Assembly: GCF_047511655.1 (NCBI RefSeq) | Contig: NC_133386.1 | Coordinates: 172,691,146 to 172,755,145, forward strand | Reading direction: 5' to 3' | Length of the DNA stretch: 64,000 nt | DNA from: Castor canadensis | Taxonomy: Eukaryota > Chordata > Mammalia > Rodentia > Castoridae | In this document: piece after piece, positions 45,857-58,059 of the stretch | Numbering within the stretch: the stretch's first letter is position 1 | Layout of the letters: each line of letters opens with the position of its first letter | Notes under the pieces: generated by a model | The model's database searches: none | What the model saw: only the letters and a program-made list of their open reading frames with translations | Told to the model about the DNA's origin: nothing | Program-made: the position numbers and the translations under genes

Positions 45857-46190
45857 TGCTGGGGCCAGTGGCTCATGCCTGTCTTCCCAAGCTATGTGGG
45901 AGGCTGAGGTTAGGAGGATTCAGGTTCTAGGCCAGCTTGGGCAAAAAAGTTCATGAGACCCCCATCTCAATGGAAACAAGCTGGACTTGGTGGTGTATGC
46001 CTGTCACCCAGTGACTGCGAGAAGCCTTATATAAGGAGGATCATGAGCCAGGCCAGCCCAGGGAAAACGCAGTACCGATCCCCAAAATAACCAGAGCAAA
46101 AAGGGCTGGGGACATGACTCAATTGGTAGAGTGCCTGCTGCATAAGCGAGAAACCCTGAGTTCAAGCTCCAGACCCGCACCCATCACAAA
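45857..46190 (+). repeat. Trimeric SINE, nearly full length
   Basis: Three units in order: 7SL-like (gccagtggctcatgcctgtcttcccaagc), 7SL-like (gacttggtggtgtatgcctgtcacccag ... accagagcaaaaa) and tRNA-like (gggctggggacatgactcaattggtagagtgcctgc ... gagttcaagctcc). It ends without a long pure A tail. Confidence 0.9.
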
Positions 46191-47774
46191 TGCTGAGTTA
46201 AAGAAAGCCAGGAAACAAACAGCAGGAACAGCAGTCTGGGCCCTGGGGTGCTAATGGAGCAGAGAGGAGGATGGAACAGTGACTATGGAGGGAGTGGGGT
46301 GGGCTGAGCCCCAGAGCTGGCCAGGAGGAGCAGTGGCACCAGGGCAGTTTTGAGAAGTGGAAGGGTATGAAACCAAGAAAGAGCAATCCAGAGTGTCTGG
46401 TGGACTCTCAGCAAGTGAGCAGAGAACTGGGTACCCAGCTCATCAGGGACCACAGAGGATGGCGGCCCGTGCTGACATGCAGGGCAGGCAGTCCCATTTC
46501 TCTAGGATTGTAGGGTCCCAGGATGGGGAAACCAGGCCTGTGTCCTGCAGTGGGAATGGAGTGGTCCTGGAGTTGGAGGCCATCTGGATGGGACTTTCCA
46601 GGCTGTTCTTTAAACTTGTCACTAATGAATTGAACTTGACCTGGGGAGGGTAATTGGAGCATTGCATGGCACGCAGAGCTGTAGGGATGAGTTCTGGGTC
46701 TCCAGCTCTTCCTGGGTACACAGGGTTAGTGTTCTGGTGGGACAGGAGGGAACAGGGACTTTGGGTGGTGGAGCTGAAAGGTGTTCCCCACAGCAGGTGT
46801 TGGGAGCTGGCTGGTGAGGGGTTCTGAGGGAGGTTGTGTGACGCAGAGGGACGGGGCTCAGGAAGAATGGATGATGATGCTGCCTGGAAATGTGGATGGA
46901 CAGGAAGGAGTGGGCATATCTTGTATGTGCCCCTGGCCAGAGGATGGATTCCATTTCATTCATCATCAACCTCACTGCATTCCAGGCATTGTGTTGGCAC
47001 TTGGGGACACTGGTTGAGTACCACACAGTCTTTCTTCTGCAGGAGCTCATCTTAGTAGGGGTGAGGCAGGACACTTTCAGGTATCTGACATGATGTTGAA
47101 AATAATGAGGCTTCCTTTCTCAAAGAATCTGTTTTAGTTGAATAGCACGGTAACTTCAGTGGGGTGTGTGTGTGTGTGTGTGTATGTGCTGCTTTGGCCT
47201 TTTATTTTTCTTGGAATCTTGGAAATATACATGCTTAGAATATATTTATAATTCTTTGTTTTGGTCTATTGAGATTCAAGCACAAATGTAATAACTCACT
47301 TTATTAGCATGAAAACTGTCACTCAGGCATGTGTTACTGTGCCTGTTGAGTGGCTTTCTCAGCCTGCTGGAAGTAGGAAATTCAGAGTGGCCTGCTGACT
47401 ATGCCATCTGAGTCTTAGGCTGCCTTATGTGTTTCTGTGTTAAATGCCTCATAGACTAAGATGACTGCTTGAGTACCAGCCGTGTCATATGAATTCCAGC
47501 TGGAGGAAAGCAGCAGGAAGGATGAACTGTCCTAAAGATCCTTTCTGGAACTCTCACATAGAACTTCTACTTAATCCACATGCTGTTGTAAAGTCAGACT
47601 AAGGAATGTGCTTCAGTAAAATTGGAGTTCTCTTAGCAAGTAGAAGAGGACAGTATGAAGGGGGTGGATTCAGGGGTTAATTATGAAGGGAAGGAGGACC
47701 AAATATATTAGTTTACTTTTGTGAGCTTGTATAGAGGGTGCAAAGTAGGAAAGATTGAGTAATGTCTCCATCTT
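46191..47774 (+). other. LDLRAD3: Intron 1, mostly unclassified with an L2 fragment and a TG microsatellite
   Basis: The part at 46955-47060 (cattccaggcattgtgttggcacttggggacactgg ... gcaggagctcatcttagta) has L2 3' wording. A TG run lies at 47164-47188. The remainder is not recognised. Confidence 0.5.
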
Positions 47775-48105
47775 CGTCATTTCAGGCTGCTATAACAAAA
47801 CACCTTAGATTGGGTAATTTATCAACCATAGGAATTTATTGCTCACAGTGCTGGAGACTGGGAAGGCCAAGATCAAAATCCCAGCAGATCTGGGAGGGTC
47901 CTCCCCATAGATGGTGCCTTGTTACTGTGTCCTCACATGGTGGAAGGGGAAAAGGACCTTCAGGCCTCTTATTTATCATTAATCCATTAGAATCCCTGCT
48001 GCCTAATCATCCTCCCAAGGCCCCATCTATTAATGCAATGGATGTCAACACGTGACTTTTGTAGGGTCACGGATACCTAGTCCATAGGAGGGGCTGAAGG
48101 TGCTG
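47775..48105 (-). mobile_element. MaLR/MLT-type LTR relic, antisense
   Basis: ggctgctataacaaaacaccttagattgggtaatttatc ... ctggagactgggaaggccaagatc ... gtgtcctcacatggtggaaggggaaaagg ... cctaatcatcctcccaaggccccatc is the antisense MLT1-type sequence. Confidence 0.8.
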
Positions 48106-48109
48106 GGGT

Positions 48110-51035
48110 TTGACAAAGCAGACAGTGGTTTCCAACCCAAACTCCCAGGTCCATGGTCATGGTCACCGTGGCGGACGCTCTGGGGTGTGGATACTGATGT
48201 GAGGCTGCAGCTCCTTGGCGGGCACGAGGAAGATGGATGAGGCACTGCGGGGATCTTTCAGTGATTTCATGACGGCATGTGATTCTGCAGAGTGGCTCAG
48301 GGAAGCTGGCTAATTTGAAACTAAACTAAGAGCTCTCAGTCACGTTTTTGGAAGCCTGTCCACCTTTGTATGACAAGTCAAAATAAAAAGTCATCGCACT
48401 ATGTACAGTACTGCACAGAGGCAGTGTGGAGACCGGAATCCTCATGACTGGAATTCCTGTCTGGTCCTGCCTTGTTCCCTCCAGGTCTGGGAGCCTCATG
48501 ACAGTTCATCCTGCTGGTCACATGGTGTGACATGTCCTGGTACTGCCACAGGTTGAGTGTGTTTATTCTCCTGTCAGCTGTCCTCATGTCCCAGATCCTT
48601 GGTTCAAGTTGGGGCTGCTTCTTATACATTTTTGAGTCCCCAGCTCTGCTGTGCTCAGGACATGTGGTTCCACCCAGTGCCACATGAGGTCTCTTGCAGG
48701 TCAGTACTGCAAGGGATTCTTTGGCCCCTCTACCTGGTGGTCTCACCTAGGCCCCAGGCATTGCTCTACCCAGAGCAGGGAATCGAGCTGGAAAGCTGTT
48801 TTAAATGTAAATGGATCACCAGCAGAGTCCAGGAGAGTCAGCACACTGGGACCTATTAAAATTTTAAACTTCACTTTCAAGGTTATTAATCTTACAGGCT
48901 AAGTGTTCTAGGTTGAGGGAGAAAAAAGGAGTTCTAGTAGAAGTTACGCTTACGCTTTGAGGGACAGGCTACTGGTGTATCTCCTCCCCGAACTTGGCTC
49001 TTTTTAGATTTTATTGAGTGTTTTTCACATTTCTTTGTTAATAATGAACACTAAAATCTCAAATTTGAAAAGGATTCCTTAATAAGGCTGTTCTCAACTT
49101 TTTTTTTTTTATTGGCATTTTCTCTTGTAGTTGAGTTGTCTTTCTTCCTACGCATTGAAGAAAGTTCCATTCCAGGTTCAGGTGTCTGCTTGGGTGTTGG
49201 TTTCTTAATCATGATGAGGAGGGTCAGTAGGAGGGAGACCATGTCTGTAGAAACTGGCCTGGTTGCTAATCCTGGTGATGGGCACCAGGAAGTAGGATGA
49301 TTGGGGTTTTGCTGAGTATTGTCACTGAGCAGGATCCAGGTTCCTGTATGGGACAGCATTGTGTTTGTGAGTTTGTCACAGGCCTTCTAGGCTGAAGGAT
49401 GTTCTGAGAGAGATTTGCTAGGGAAACAGTGTCTCCTCATTCTTTGCTTGTAACTTGAATGTCTTGGCTAATTTTGGGTCCAAACAACCTGTGACCTCTT
49501 TGCTCATGGGAATTGAAAGTGCACTGAATTTAGCCCTGGGATGCTGACGGGTGAAGGGTCCTGGGGTCTGTGAGGAAGTGTGTTCTGTGATGGAGGTACC
49601 TTCCTGAGGATGGCCGGGTTGGTCCCCACATGGGGCAGTATACTACTTCACGTGAGTTTGAAACCATGCATCACGGTCCATTTGTGTTAGGTTATTGGGG
49701 TCCATTTGCCTCTTCCCTAGATGCTGGGATAAGCAAAAGTAAAATCAAGTCCAGTTAGTTCTGGTGTAATGAGACGTTACATGATACCCTGGACTTTGTA
49801 GCTCTGCGCTGAGGAACATGGTAGCTGCGTCCCAGCTGGGACAGGGTTACTGAGCTGGTGACCCCCTCTGGGGAGAGTTCTATTGGTCTCTAGGTTTCAG
49901 CTGGCTCACAGCTTCTCTAACCTTTTTATTGGCCAACTCTTTGTCAATGAGGGGCTTCAGGAGGCTGGAGAAGGGCCCTATTATCTCTGTGCTACATACA
50001 TTGAGGCCAGATTAAGTATTCTTGTCTTTAAAATAACAAGGTGATGGAAATTTTTTAAAAAAATGGAACCTCTTAATTGAGGCTTAATTTCCATTGAAGT
50101 ATTTTTATAAGATTTATAACTGTGTTTAGTAGCTCTCTAATGATATCACCAATTTGCATAATACTGATTATCCAGGCAGTTCACAGCAATTTATAGCTAT
50201 GTCTTTATTACAGAGTGCAGATATTACCCCATTTCCTTGCTGGGGAAATTGAGACTATTTATAGAGAAATAAATGACACATGAAAATCAAAGCACAGAAA
50301 GAAAACAAGTTTCAGGACCTCCTGGGGCTGACCCTGGTAAGGGAACTGGTCTATTTGTTGGTTAGTTAGTTAACCAACTTGGTTGGTTTGAGTTGTTCCT
50401 TTTGAAAATGAGATTTCTGTTTCTCTCTATACATTTAAAATGGAAATTCAAGTTTACTTAGCTCCCTCACTGTGAAGGTTAATGAATGAATGTGAACTTT
50501 GTTAAACAGTCTGGGAGAATGACATTTTATTTATTAATGATAAACTTGAGTTGTGCCCCCATGAAGATGTTTTCTAGTTTTTCACATATGAATGATATTG
50601 TTGTTTGTAAATCCTTGTTTACTCCCTCTCTAACCCCATTGAGGACCTAAAAAAAAAAAAAATCGTATCTTCTCATGAAGCAGATGTTTTGAAATAGCCA
50701 GTTACCAAATTGCAGTTATTAAATAATAATTTGTATTGTTAAAACATCACTGAGAGATATTTATAACTATGAGAGTTTCCACTGGAAGGAAGTAGTTATT
50801 GTTACTACAAGTGTGTTTTGGTTAGTCAATAACAAAGCTTTTATATGCCTAAATGCCCAGCATTTAGGCAAATGCACAATTTGGTACTGCTTTTGAACTA
50901 GTCATGGGAGTCTTTGGCACCCCCAGTGGTCTGGGGTCCCTGGTTTGGAAGCTGTTGTTGGAGACCTTCAGACTACTGCTCACCCCTAGTGGAGTCAAAG
51001 TGTTTGTTATACGGATGTTTGTTTTCATATTGGCT
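48110..51035 (+). other. LDLRAD3: Intron 1, mostly unclassified
   Basis: AT-rich unique-looking DNA lies at 50030-50290 and 50490-50880. No exon is recognised. The open frames around 48.4-49.4 kb have no domain I know. Confidence 0.4.
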
Positions 51036-51049
51036 AGGGGAAGTCTCAT

Positions 51050-51397
51050 ATATACTAGACCTCACTTATTGGAGGTGGATGTGATCCAAGGTCCCCAATG
51101 GTCGTCTAAAGCTTCGGATAGTATTGAAACCTTCATATGTAAATGAGATGGCTACTAAGTGACTAGCGGGCAGGTAGTGTACAACACATGGGTACGCCGG
51201 GCAGAGGGATGATTTCTGCCCCAGGCAGGATGGCGTGGGATGGTGCGAGATTTCATCATGTCACTCAGAACAGTGTGCATTTAAAACTTATGAATTGTTT
51301 ATTTCTGGAATTTTTCATTTAATATTTTCAGAGTGCATTTGACCTCAGTTAACCTTGGAAAGTGGAATCTATGCTAAGGGGCCAGGGGACTACTGTA
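51050..51397. mobile_element. Tigger/mariner-type DNA transposon relic
   Basis: ggaggtggatgtgatccaaggtccccaatggtcgtctaaagcttcggatagtattgaaacc at one end and ttttcagagtgcatttgacctcagttaaccttggaaagtggaatctatgctaaggggccaggggactactgta at the other match the two ends of a familiar TcMar element ('gaccgcgggtaactgaaaccgcggaaagcgaaaccgcggataaggggggactactgta'). Confidence 0.7.
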
Positions 51398-51559
51398 TAA
51401 GAAAAACAAAAAAAAATGTGAAAAACTTGCCCCTGGAGCCATGGTCGCTTGCTTTTTCAGTGTTCTTTCCTGCATGGTCATGGTCATGAGATCACACTTT
51501 GGGGACTACAGGGCAGTGAGGAGGTCAAGTTTGGAGAAGAGAGGGTTTTATGATTAGGG

Positions 51560-51725
51560 CAAGGGCTCTGCAATCAGAACCTTGAGACCCGATCTGTGTT
51601 CTCAGTTTCCTAGCTGTGTAATCTTGTCCCTGTCACATAACCACTCTGGTCTCAGTTTCCTTATCTGTCAAATGAAAGCAATAGCTACCTCGGTGAGTGG
51701 TTTTGAAGGTTAAATATGATGCTTG
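51560..51725. repeat. MIR-type SINE relic
   Basis: gctgtgtaatcttgtccctgtcacataaccactctggtctcagtttccttatctgtcaaatgaaagcaatagctacctcggtgagtggttttgaaggttaaatatgatgc is the MIR 3' half in sense orientation. Confidence 0.85.
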
Positions 51726-51834
51726 TTTAAAAAAGAAAGAAAGAAAACAGTATCCTGGGCTCTGAATGTAAGTAGAGAAAATAACTCACGGGCATATCCG
51801 ATCCCATGGGCATGTTTTAGATCCTCATCTTTTT

Positions 51835-52121
51835 TTTTTTTTCATTTTTCTTTTATTATTCATATGTGCATACAAGGCTTGGTTCATTTCTCCCCCCTGC
51901 CCCCACCCCTCCCTTACTACCCACTCCCCCCCTCCATCTCCCCCCCCAATACCCAGCAGAAACTATTTTGCCCTTATTTCTAATTTTGTTGTAGAGAGAG
52001 TATAAGCAATAATAGGAAGGAACAAGGGTTTTTGCTGGTTGAGATAAGGATAGCTATACAGGGCATTGACTCACATTGATTTCCTATGCGTGGGTGTTAC
52101 CTTCTAGGTTAATTCTTTTTG
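51835..52121 (-). mobile_element. Short 5'-truncated L1 with 17-bp target-site duplication
   Basis: Direct repeats tagatcctcatcttttt occur at 51818-51834 and 52122-52138. The insert is only the L1 3' UTR: T run, the conserved tattcatatgtgcatacaaggc, a C-rich block (G-rich in L1 sense) at about 51892-51950, and the stretch ending ggttaattctttttg. On the minus strand the site reads CTTT|AAAAAG, a near-perfect L1 endonuclease target. Confidence 0.95.
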
Positions 52122-52619
52122 TAGATCCTCATCTTTTTAAAGTACTCTTCTCTAATGTTCACTTAGGAGGTCCTGACATTACAACCTCCACCTCTCTCTT
52201 TGGGAGAGAAGTCAGTTTCACTGGGACCTCTACTCTGCCTGCAGTTTACCAAAACCCCCGTCCTGGCAGGGTTGCAGAGAAAATCTAAGGGTGCCTGGTA
52301 TCGCCCACTGCATTGGCCTTGTCTGGCTTTAGCTACCAGCAAAGCCAGCTGCACAGGGGTGAGGTTGGTAGGTGTCCCAAGGCACACTTTTTTGCACGTC
52401 AAAAACCTGTATTTTCTACTCTTGGTTCTTTCACCAAATGCTAAAGGAAGTCTCCCGGTTTGGCTTTGGGGCCTGGTTGCTGGTGATCTTTAGGACCCTC
52501 CACCTCACCACCCTAACAAGTACAGACAGATCTCCTGGGCTGCAGTGCTTATTAGTCCCACAGTCAGGGTCAAGTTGGCCTGCTCCAAGGTGCAGGCACA
52601 GTTCTTCAGTGGACGTTTC

Positions 52620-53100
52620 CTAGAGCTGCTGTAAGAAGGCACCTCAGGCGGGAAGGCTTAAATTTTAGATTACTGTCCTCAGTTCTAAGGCTGGAGGTTG
52701 GAGGTCAAGGTTAGTTCTTTCTATGAGCTTGGGACCAGTCCCACTCCTCTCCCTAACTTCTGTTTCCTGGTGGTCCCTGGTACTTGTTGGGTTGTGGAAT
52801 CAGCACCTTGGTCTCTGCCTTCACCTTCTGGTGATATTCTCCCTGTGTCCTCCCTGTGCGTGACCTGTTTCTGTGTCCACACCCCTCCTTTCTCTCAGGA
52901 TGCCAGTCATACCGGATTAGGATCTCCCTAATGGCCTCCTTCTCACTCGATTACCCCCCTTCTCACTCGATTACCCCCCTTCTCACTCGATTATCCCTCC
53001 AAGGGCCTTATCTCTATTACAGTCCTGTTCTGAGGTATTGGGCATCAGGACTTCAGCACATCCTTCTCAGAAATACGACTCAACTCAGAACAGGCACTTT
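52620..53100 (-). mobile_element. MaLR-type LTR relic, antisense, with a small internal tandem repeat
   Basis: cctagagctgctgtaagaaggcacctc ... ctgtcctcagttctaaggctggaggttggaggtcaagg ... tgatattctccctgtgtcctccctgtgcgtg fits the antisense MLT1-type order. It contains the 20-bp tandem repeat at 52941-53000. Confidence 0.7.
52941..53000. repeat. 20-bp tandem repeat, three copies
   Basis: The unit tctcactcgattacccccct occurs at 52941-52960 and 52961-52980, with a third diverged copy (tctcactcgattatccctcc) at 52981-53000. It lies inside an old LTR relic. Confidence 0.95.
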
Positions 53101-53394
53101 GCTAATTTTTCAGAGTGACCTTCTACTCACCAAGCTGTGCCGCGTGTGTGCGGTAGAGAGGCCTCTCAGATATTCTCCCAAGGGCATGTTTGGGTAGTTG
53201 ATGCCTTCCCTAGGGTCTGTTGTCCTCCTTCCTCTCTCCCTGTCCATGTCTTTTGGCAGCTTGGCTCTCCGTGGTGCTGTCTCGCTGTATCCATAGCACA
53301 GGCTGCGTGGGCTTCCTGGGCTTGAGGGATGGCTGAGGTGCCTGTTGGAGCATCTCAGGCAAGGCTTACTTAACCGCCTATATTGGGGTATAGT

Positions 53395-53770
53395 GAGTTG
53401 AATGATGGTTCCCCAAAAGACATGTTCACTCAGAACTTGTGAATCTCTTATTGGGAAAAGGATGATTAAGTTAAGGATCTTAGTTTGAGATATTCTGAGG
53501 TTACCTAGCCAAGCCCTGAAGCCAATGAAAAGTGGCCTTTAAGAAGAGGAGAAGGGACAGACAGGAGAAGGCAGAATCAAGATGGTGGCAGCATTGGAGT
53601 GGTCCATTTGCAACAGGGATTGATGGTTACTTCCAGAGAGAAAGGCATGAAGAGTTTCTCCTTCAGAGCCTCCAGAAGAGACAACCTGCCATCACCTTGA
53701 TCTTCAACCTCTGTCCCCCAGAACTGTGAGAAAATAAATGTCTGTTGTTTTAAGTTGTCTAGTTTGTACT
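53395..53770 (+). mobile_element. MaLR/MLT-type LTR relic
   Basis: gttgaatgatggttccccaaaagacatg ... tgattaagttaaggatcttag ... gaagagacaacctgccatcaccttgatcttcaacctctgtcccccagaactgtgagaaaataaatgtctgttgttttaag is a typical MLT1-type LTR with its AATAAA. Confidence 0.85.
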
Positions 53771-53774
53771 AATT

Positions 53775-55165
53775 TTTTTTGGGGGGAGGGGCTGTAGGAA
53801 AGGAGATGGGAGACGTGGACCTGCTATACCTGAGGTGTGTTCTCTGCAAGAACCAGAAGAAGCTGTTACAACAAGGGCTGGGCTGTCACAGACTACGCCC
53901 TCCCCACTGTTATTCTAGAAGTCACAAGAGAAGTGTGCGTGGAATGTCTAGCATAGCTTCTACAATGTTGAAAGGTGCTAGTCCACTGCCTTTAACCTTG
54001 AAGATGTAGAGGAAGCATTCCTTTATGCCTGAAATCCTAGTGGTCTAGAGATGGTTGGTATCTAGACATTATGAGATAATTCTGCAAGTTTTTGGTTATT
54101 TTCTCTATTTGCTTAAAAGATACAGTTTGTTAATTATGAGGGTTTTCCCCCTGCTTGATGAGAAATCTGCTGTTTTCTTAGTGCTCATTAACTACTTGTT
54201 GAATTGAATCACTCTGTTTTTGGGAAAACAGTGTGTCATGCTGGTTTTCCTAGAGATTTTGGGCTCCCACCAAAATTGTAGAAAGAGGCTTCACACTACT
54301 AACTGCAAGATAAACATCTTTAGCCCCATGTGCAGCAGACTTGCTTGGCCAGTTTTTGTGTTCATGCAAAAGAGAAAGAACATGTGTTCGTTGTCTCCAG
54401 TGCATTAGGCGTGTTTTGCAAAATCATTTCAGCTGCTCCTCAGGCCAGGTTGTGCAGTGGTATTACTGCCCTGACTTATTATAGGTGGTGCTCTGGGTCT
54501 CTGAGACTGGCTTGTCCAAGGGGACACAGAACTAGGGAGCGCTGAGAGTCCCACCCCAGCAAGCCACTTTCAGTACAGGGGCCTTTTCTTGATGTCAAGG
54601 CTAAGTGTGTAAAACAGGTATCTTTGAGAATTGGGTGGGGTGAAGTTAAGAGGTGGGGGTAGTTCCATTCCCTCTCCTGGTCCTGGAAGCATTGCTGCAG
54701 AGCATGGGTTAAACATCACCATGCTTTACTTGTTTCCTCCCACACCCTTCCTCTCTGATGCTGTGGATTTTCCTTGCATTTGTGACTTGAATTAAAAACC
54801 CTCTAGTATTGGGAGCTTATCAGGTTGGGAAAGGCAGTGGACTCTGTGGGAAAGAGTATCTGTACAGATCCTTGGAGGTGCTTGGCTGAGTGGCAGGACT
54901 TTCTGGAGATTAGGATGGTCTCCCTGAATCTATGCCTTGGGGCCTTTGAGTACCTGGCTTTAGTTGGTCTCTGAATCCCTGAGGGACAGTGGAAGACACA
55001 TATCGGGGAGCTCAGTTTATGATGCAAGGAAGGAACAAGGTCTAGGCTGGGGTGTGTCCAAGGGAAGGGAAAGGAGCAGTACCTGATGCCTGGGTCTAGA
55101 GGGATGGTATTTGACAGGAGACCTGTGCTGATGAGTTTGTGGAAGACACTTGTATGCCAAACATT
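53775..55165 (+). other. LDLRAD3: Intron 1, mostly unclassified
   Basis: No exon is recognised. A MIR-like trace may lie at 54420-54560 (agactggcttgtccaaggggacacagaactaggg). The minus-strand open frame at 54803-55177 has no domain I know. Confidence 0.4.
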
Positions 55166-55169
55166 TGTT

Positions 55170-56372
55170 GGGTCCAAGAGGATCCAGAGCTATACAGTGG
55201 ATAGATCAACAAGTAGTCTTGGGAAAACTGGATAGCTGCATGTGGAAGACTGAACCTAGATTCTTATCTCTTTTCCAGTACAAAATTAATTCAAAACGGA
55301 TCAAAGATGTAGTTGTAGGACCTGAAACTTTGAAGCTACTAGAGAAAAACAAGAAAGACCCTTGAAGATACAGAGATAGGTAACATCTTCCTGAATAGGA
55401 CTCCAGTTGCTTAGGGAATAAGAACAAGAACTGACAAATGGGATTGCATCAAATTTGAAAGCTTCTGCACAGCAAAGGAAACAAACAGTTACCAGAATCA
55501 AGAGACAACCTACAGAATGGGAGGAAATCTTTGCCGACTATTCATTGGTTAAAGGATTAACATCCAGTATATATAAAGAGCTCCAAAACTTAAAACACCA
55601 AAAGAATGAGTGATCTAATTAATAAAATGGGCAAATGAATTGAACATGCAGTTTTCAAAAGAGAAAGTACAATGGCCAATAAATACATGAAGAAATGTTC
55701 AACATCTTTAGCCATCAGGGAAATGCAAATCAAAATGACACTGAGATTCCATCTCACCCCAGCCAGAATGGTAATCGTTAAGAAAATAAATGTTGGCAAA
55801 GATGTGGGAGTAAAAAGAACCCTTACACCCTATTGGGAAGAGTGTGAATTAGTGCAGCCACTATGGACATTAGTGTGGAGGTCTCAGAAATCTAAAATAG
55901 AATTACTGTATGATCTGTTATGCCACTCTTGGACATATACCTGAAGCAATGTAAGTCAGCAAACAATAGGGATACCGTTGCACCCAAATTTATAGCAGCA
56001 CTATTCACAATAGCAGAACTATGGAATCAGCATAAGTGTCCATCAACTGATGAATAGAGTACTATTTAGCTGTAAAGAAAGTGAAATTATTTCATTTGCA
56101 GGAAAATGAATAGAATTGGAAATCACCATGTTAAGTGAAATAAGCCATACTGAAAAAGACAAAAATTGCATGTCCTCTCTCAAACGTGCAATCTAGACCT
56201 AAAAAAAGAATGATGTAGTGTAAAATGGATTCTTTGGGGTGGAATCATTAGGGGAGTGAAAGGAGAGAGTGAAGGAATGGTGAAGATGATCAAAGTACAT
56301 ACATGTATGGAAATACCACAATGAAACCCCTTTGTACAATTAATCCATGCCAATAAAAAAGAGAAAAAGGGC
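55170..56372 (+). mobile_element. L1 ORF2 3' fragment plus 3' UTR, sense orientation, older copy
   Basis: The sense strand follows the L1 ORF2 C-terminal reading with many stops and frameshifts: wording such as ggaaaactggatagctgcatgtgg, gcttctgcacagcaaaggaaac, ggaaatgcaaatcaaaatgacactgagattccatctcaccc, agcagcactattcacaatagcagaactatgg, and a 3' end at ccaataaaaaagagaaaaagg. ORF2 is broken throughout, so it is dead. Its divergence from the three antisense copies marks it as older. Confidence 0.9.
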
Positions 56373-56689
56373 ATACTCTTTGCAATTTATGGAGCATTCT
56401 GAGTGAAGCTAGAGAGTACCTAATTATTTTTAGGAAGAGGTTCAATTCTGGAAACACTTCCTGTGTGCAATGCCTTGGATAGGTTACTGGAGAGAGGATT
56501 CGTTTATTTTCTTTCTTTTGTATCTCTTTGGTATAGAAGGAAAGAAATCATTTGAACAAAACTTGTATATTATATATTACACATCAAGAATATTCTTGAT
56601 GTAGGCTGAAGGAATTAGGTAGTTTTATCTTGAAATTTGACTGTTATTTATGCTGATAGGCTCACATAAGAATGTATGTTAGATCATGT

Positions 56690-56995
56690 ATGAGTCAGTA
56701 TAGCATAGATCTTTGTGCAGTAACAAATTTCCCCCAAAGCTGATTGGCTTAACACATAACAAGTCTCATTTTCAGTCACAAGAATACCCTGCAGGTTGAA
56801 TGGCAAATGGAAAGGGGCTTCTACTCATAGTTACTGTGACCTGGCTGATCCGTGTCCATGGCCTACAACATTTCCCAGCATGAGAAGAGGCTGTAGGAGC
56901 TTTCACGTACTGGCTTCACCCTGAAAGCGATTCACATTTCACTGACTGAAACTAGTTATGTGGCTCCGCCCAACCAGGAAGTGGGGGTGGTAGAT
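56690..56995. repeat. LTR-like interspersed repeat relic
   Basis: gtgcagtaacaaatttcccccaaagctgattggcttaacacataacaagtctcattttcagtcacaag ... gtgacctggctgatccgtg has the wording of old LTR-type repeats ('gtaacaaaccacc..aaaacttagtggcttaaaac'). The assignment is weak. Confidence 0.4.
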
Positions 56996-57429
56996 GATGG
57001 CTACAGAGCATCCTGTTGGTGATTAGGTCACTAAATCTGAGAGAAAGCTCAGCTTGAGTAGTGCTGGGCCCATTGACTTGATGAGAAGATTGAGGCTCCA
57101 GTGCCTCAAAGTCAAAGATGATCTTCCTGCAACTCTTACACCAGGGCGTCTGCCTCACACTTTCTCAGCACTCAGCACAAGCTGGTTGAATGGAGTGAAT
57201 GAGACATTTCAAATCTGTTCTGGATTTTGGCCTGGTTTCTCATAGGGCCCCTCACAGAAGTCTTACTAATGTAGCTGTCAGCTTAGAGATTGTTGATGCC
57301 CCCTGTGGTAGAGGCAGGTCAAGAATCAGCTATGACAGATTCCCGAATTTTACTACTTAAGTCTCCACATTCTTTAAGGGATCATCTTCTTTGCACCTGC
57401 TCCTAGGAAGGTATCTATAGACACAATGA

Positions 57430-57565
57430 CAGAGTGTGGTGGATGTTAGCTAGTACTGAAGACGTGCTTAGCTAGACTATCTAGGCTCAAGTCCTACTTC
57501 TATGTGATTTTGAACTGGTTACTTAGGCTTTTCCCATCTATAAATCGGGCTAGGGGGATAAGGGG
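57430..57565. repeat. MIR-type SINE relic
   Basis: agactatctaggctcaagtcctacttctatgtgattttgaactggttacttaggcttttcccatctataaatcgggc follows the sense MIR body. Confidence 0.65.
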
Positions 57566-57597
57566 GAGAAATGCCTGACCCTCAGGGCTGTCATAGT

Positions 57598-58055
57598 TAA
57601 ATTAGTTTTCTATGGTTGATATAACAAATTCTGACAAACTGAGTGACTTAAAACAACAGAAAGTTTATACTCTCCCAATTGTGGAGGACAGAAGTGTGAA
57701 ATCAAGGTATGTGCAGAGTTGGTCCCTTGTGGAGGCTCTGAGGTCTCCAGATCTCTCTCCTGGCTTCCTCTCTCCTTCCGTGCCTTTCTCCTGACTCCCG
57801 TGGATTGCTGGTAATCCTTGGCAATCCTCGGCTTGCAGGTGGATGACTTGACTTTCTGCCTCCATGTTCACATAGCAATCTTCCCTATGCCAGTCACTGG
57901 ATCTACTATGCCCTCTTCTTACCTAGATGATACCTACAAAGACCATCTTTCCAAATAGGGTCACATTGACAAGTTTTGGAGTTTAGGTCTTGAACATGTC
58001 TTTTTGGAGGACTCAGTTCTTCCCACCTGAACAGTATGGTAATGGCCTCACACAA
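57598..58055 (-). mobile_element. MaLR/MLT-type LTR relic, antisense
   Basis: ttagttttctatggttgatataacaaattctgacaaactgagtgacttaaaacaacagaaagtttatac ... ggaggacagaagtgtgaaatcaagg ... ccaaatagggtcacattgac ... cttttt-ggaggactcag is the antisense of an MLT1-type LTR. Confidence 0.8.
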
Positions 58056-58059
58056 GACT

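Noticed and set aside
52941-53000. Regular short repeats resembling a CRISPR array
   Set aside because: Units are directly adjacent with no spacers and lie in a mammalian LTR relic.
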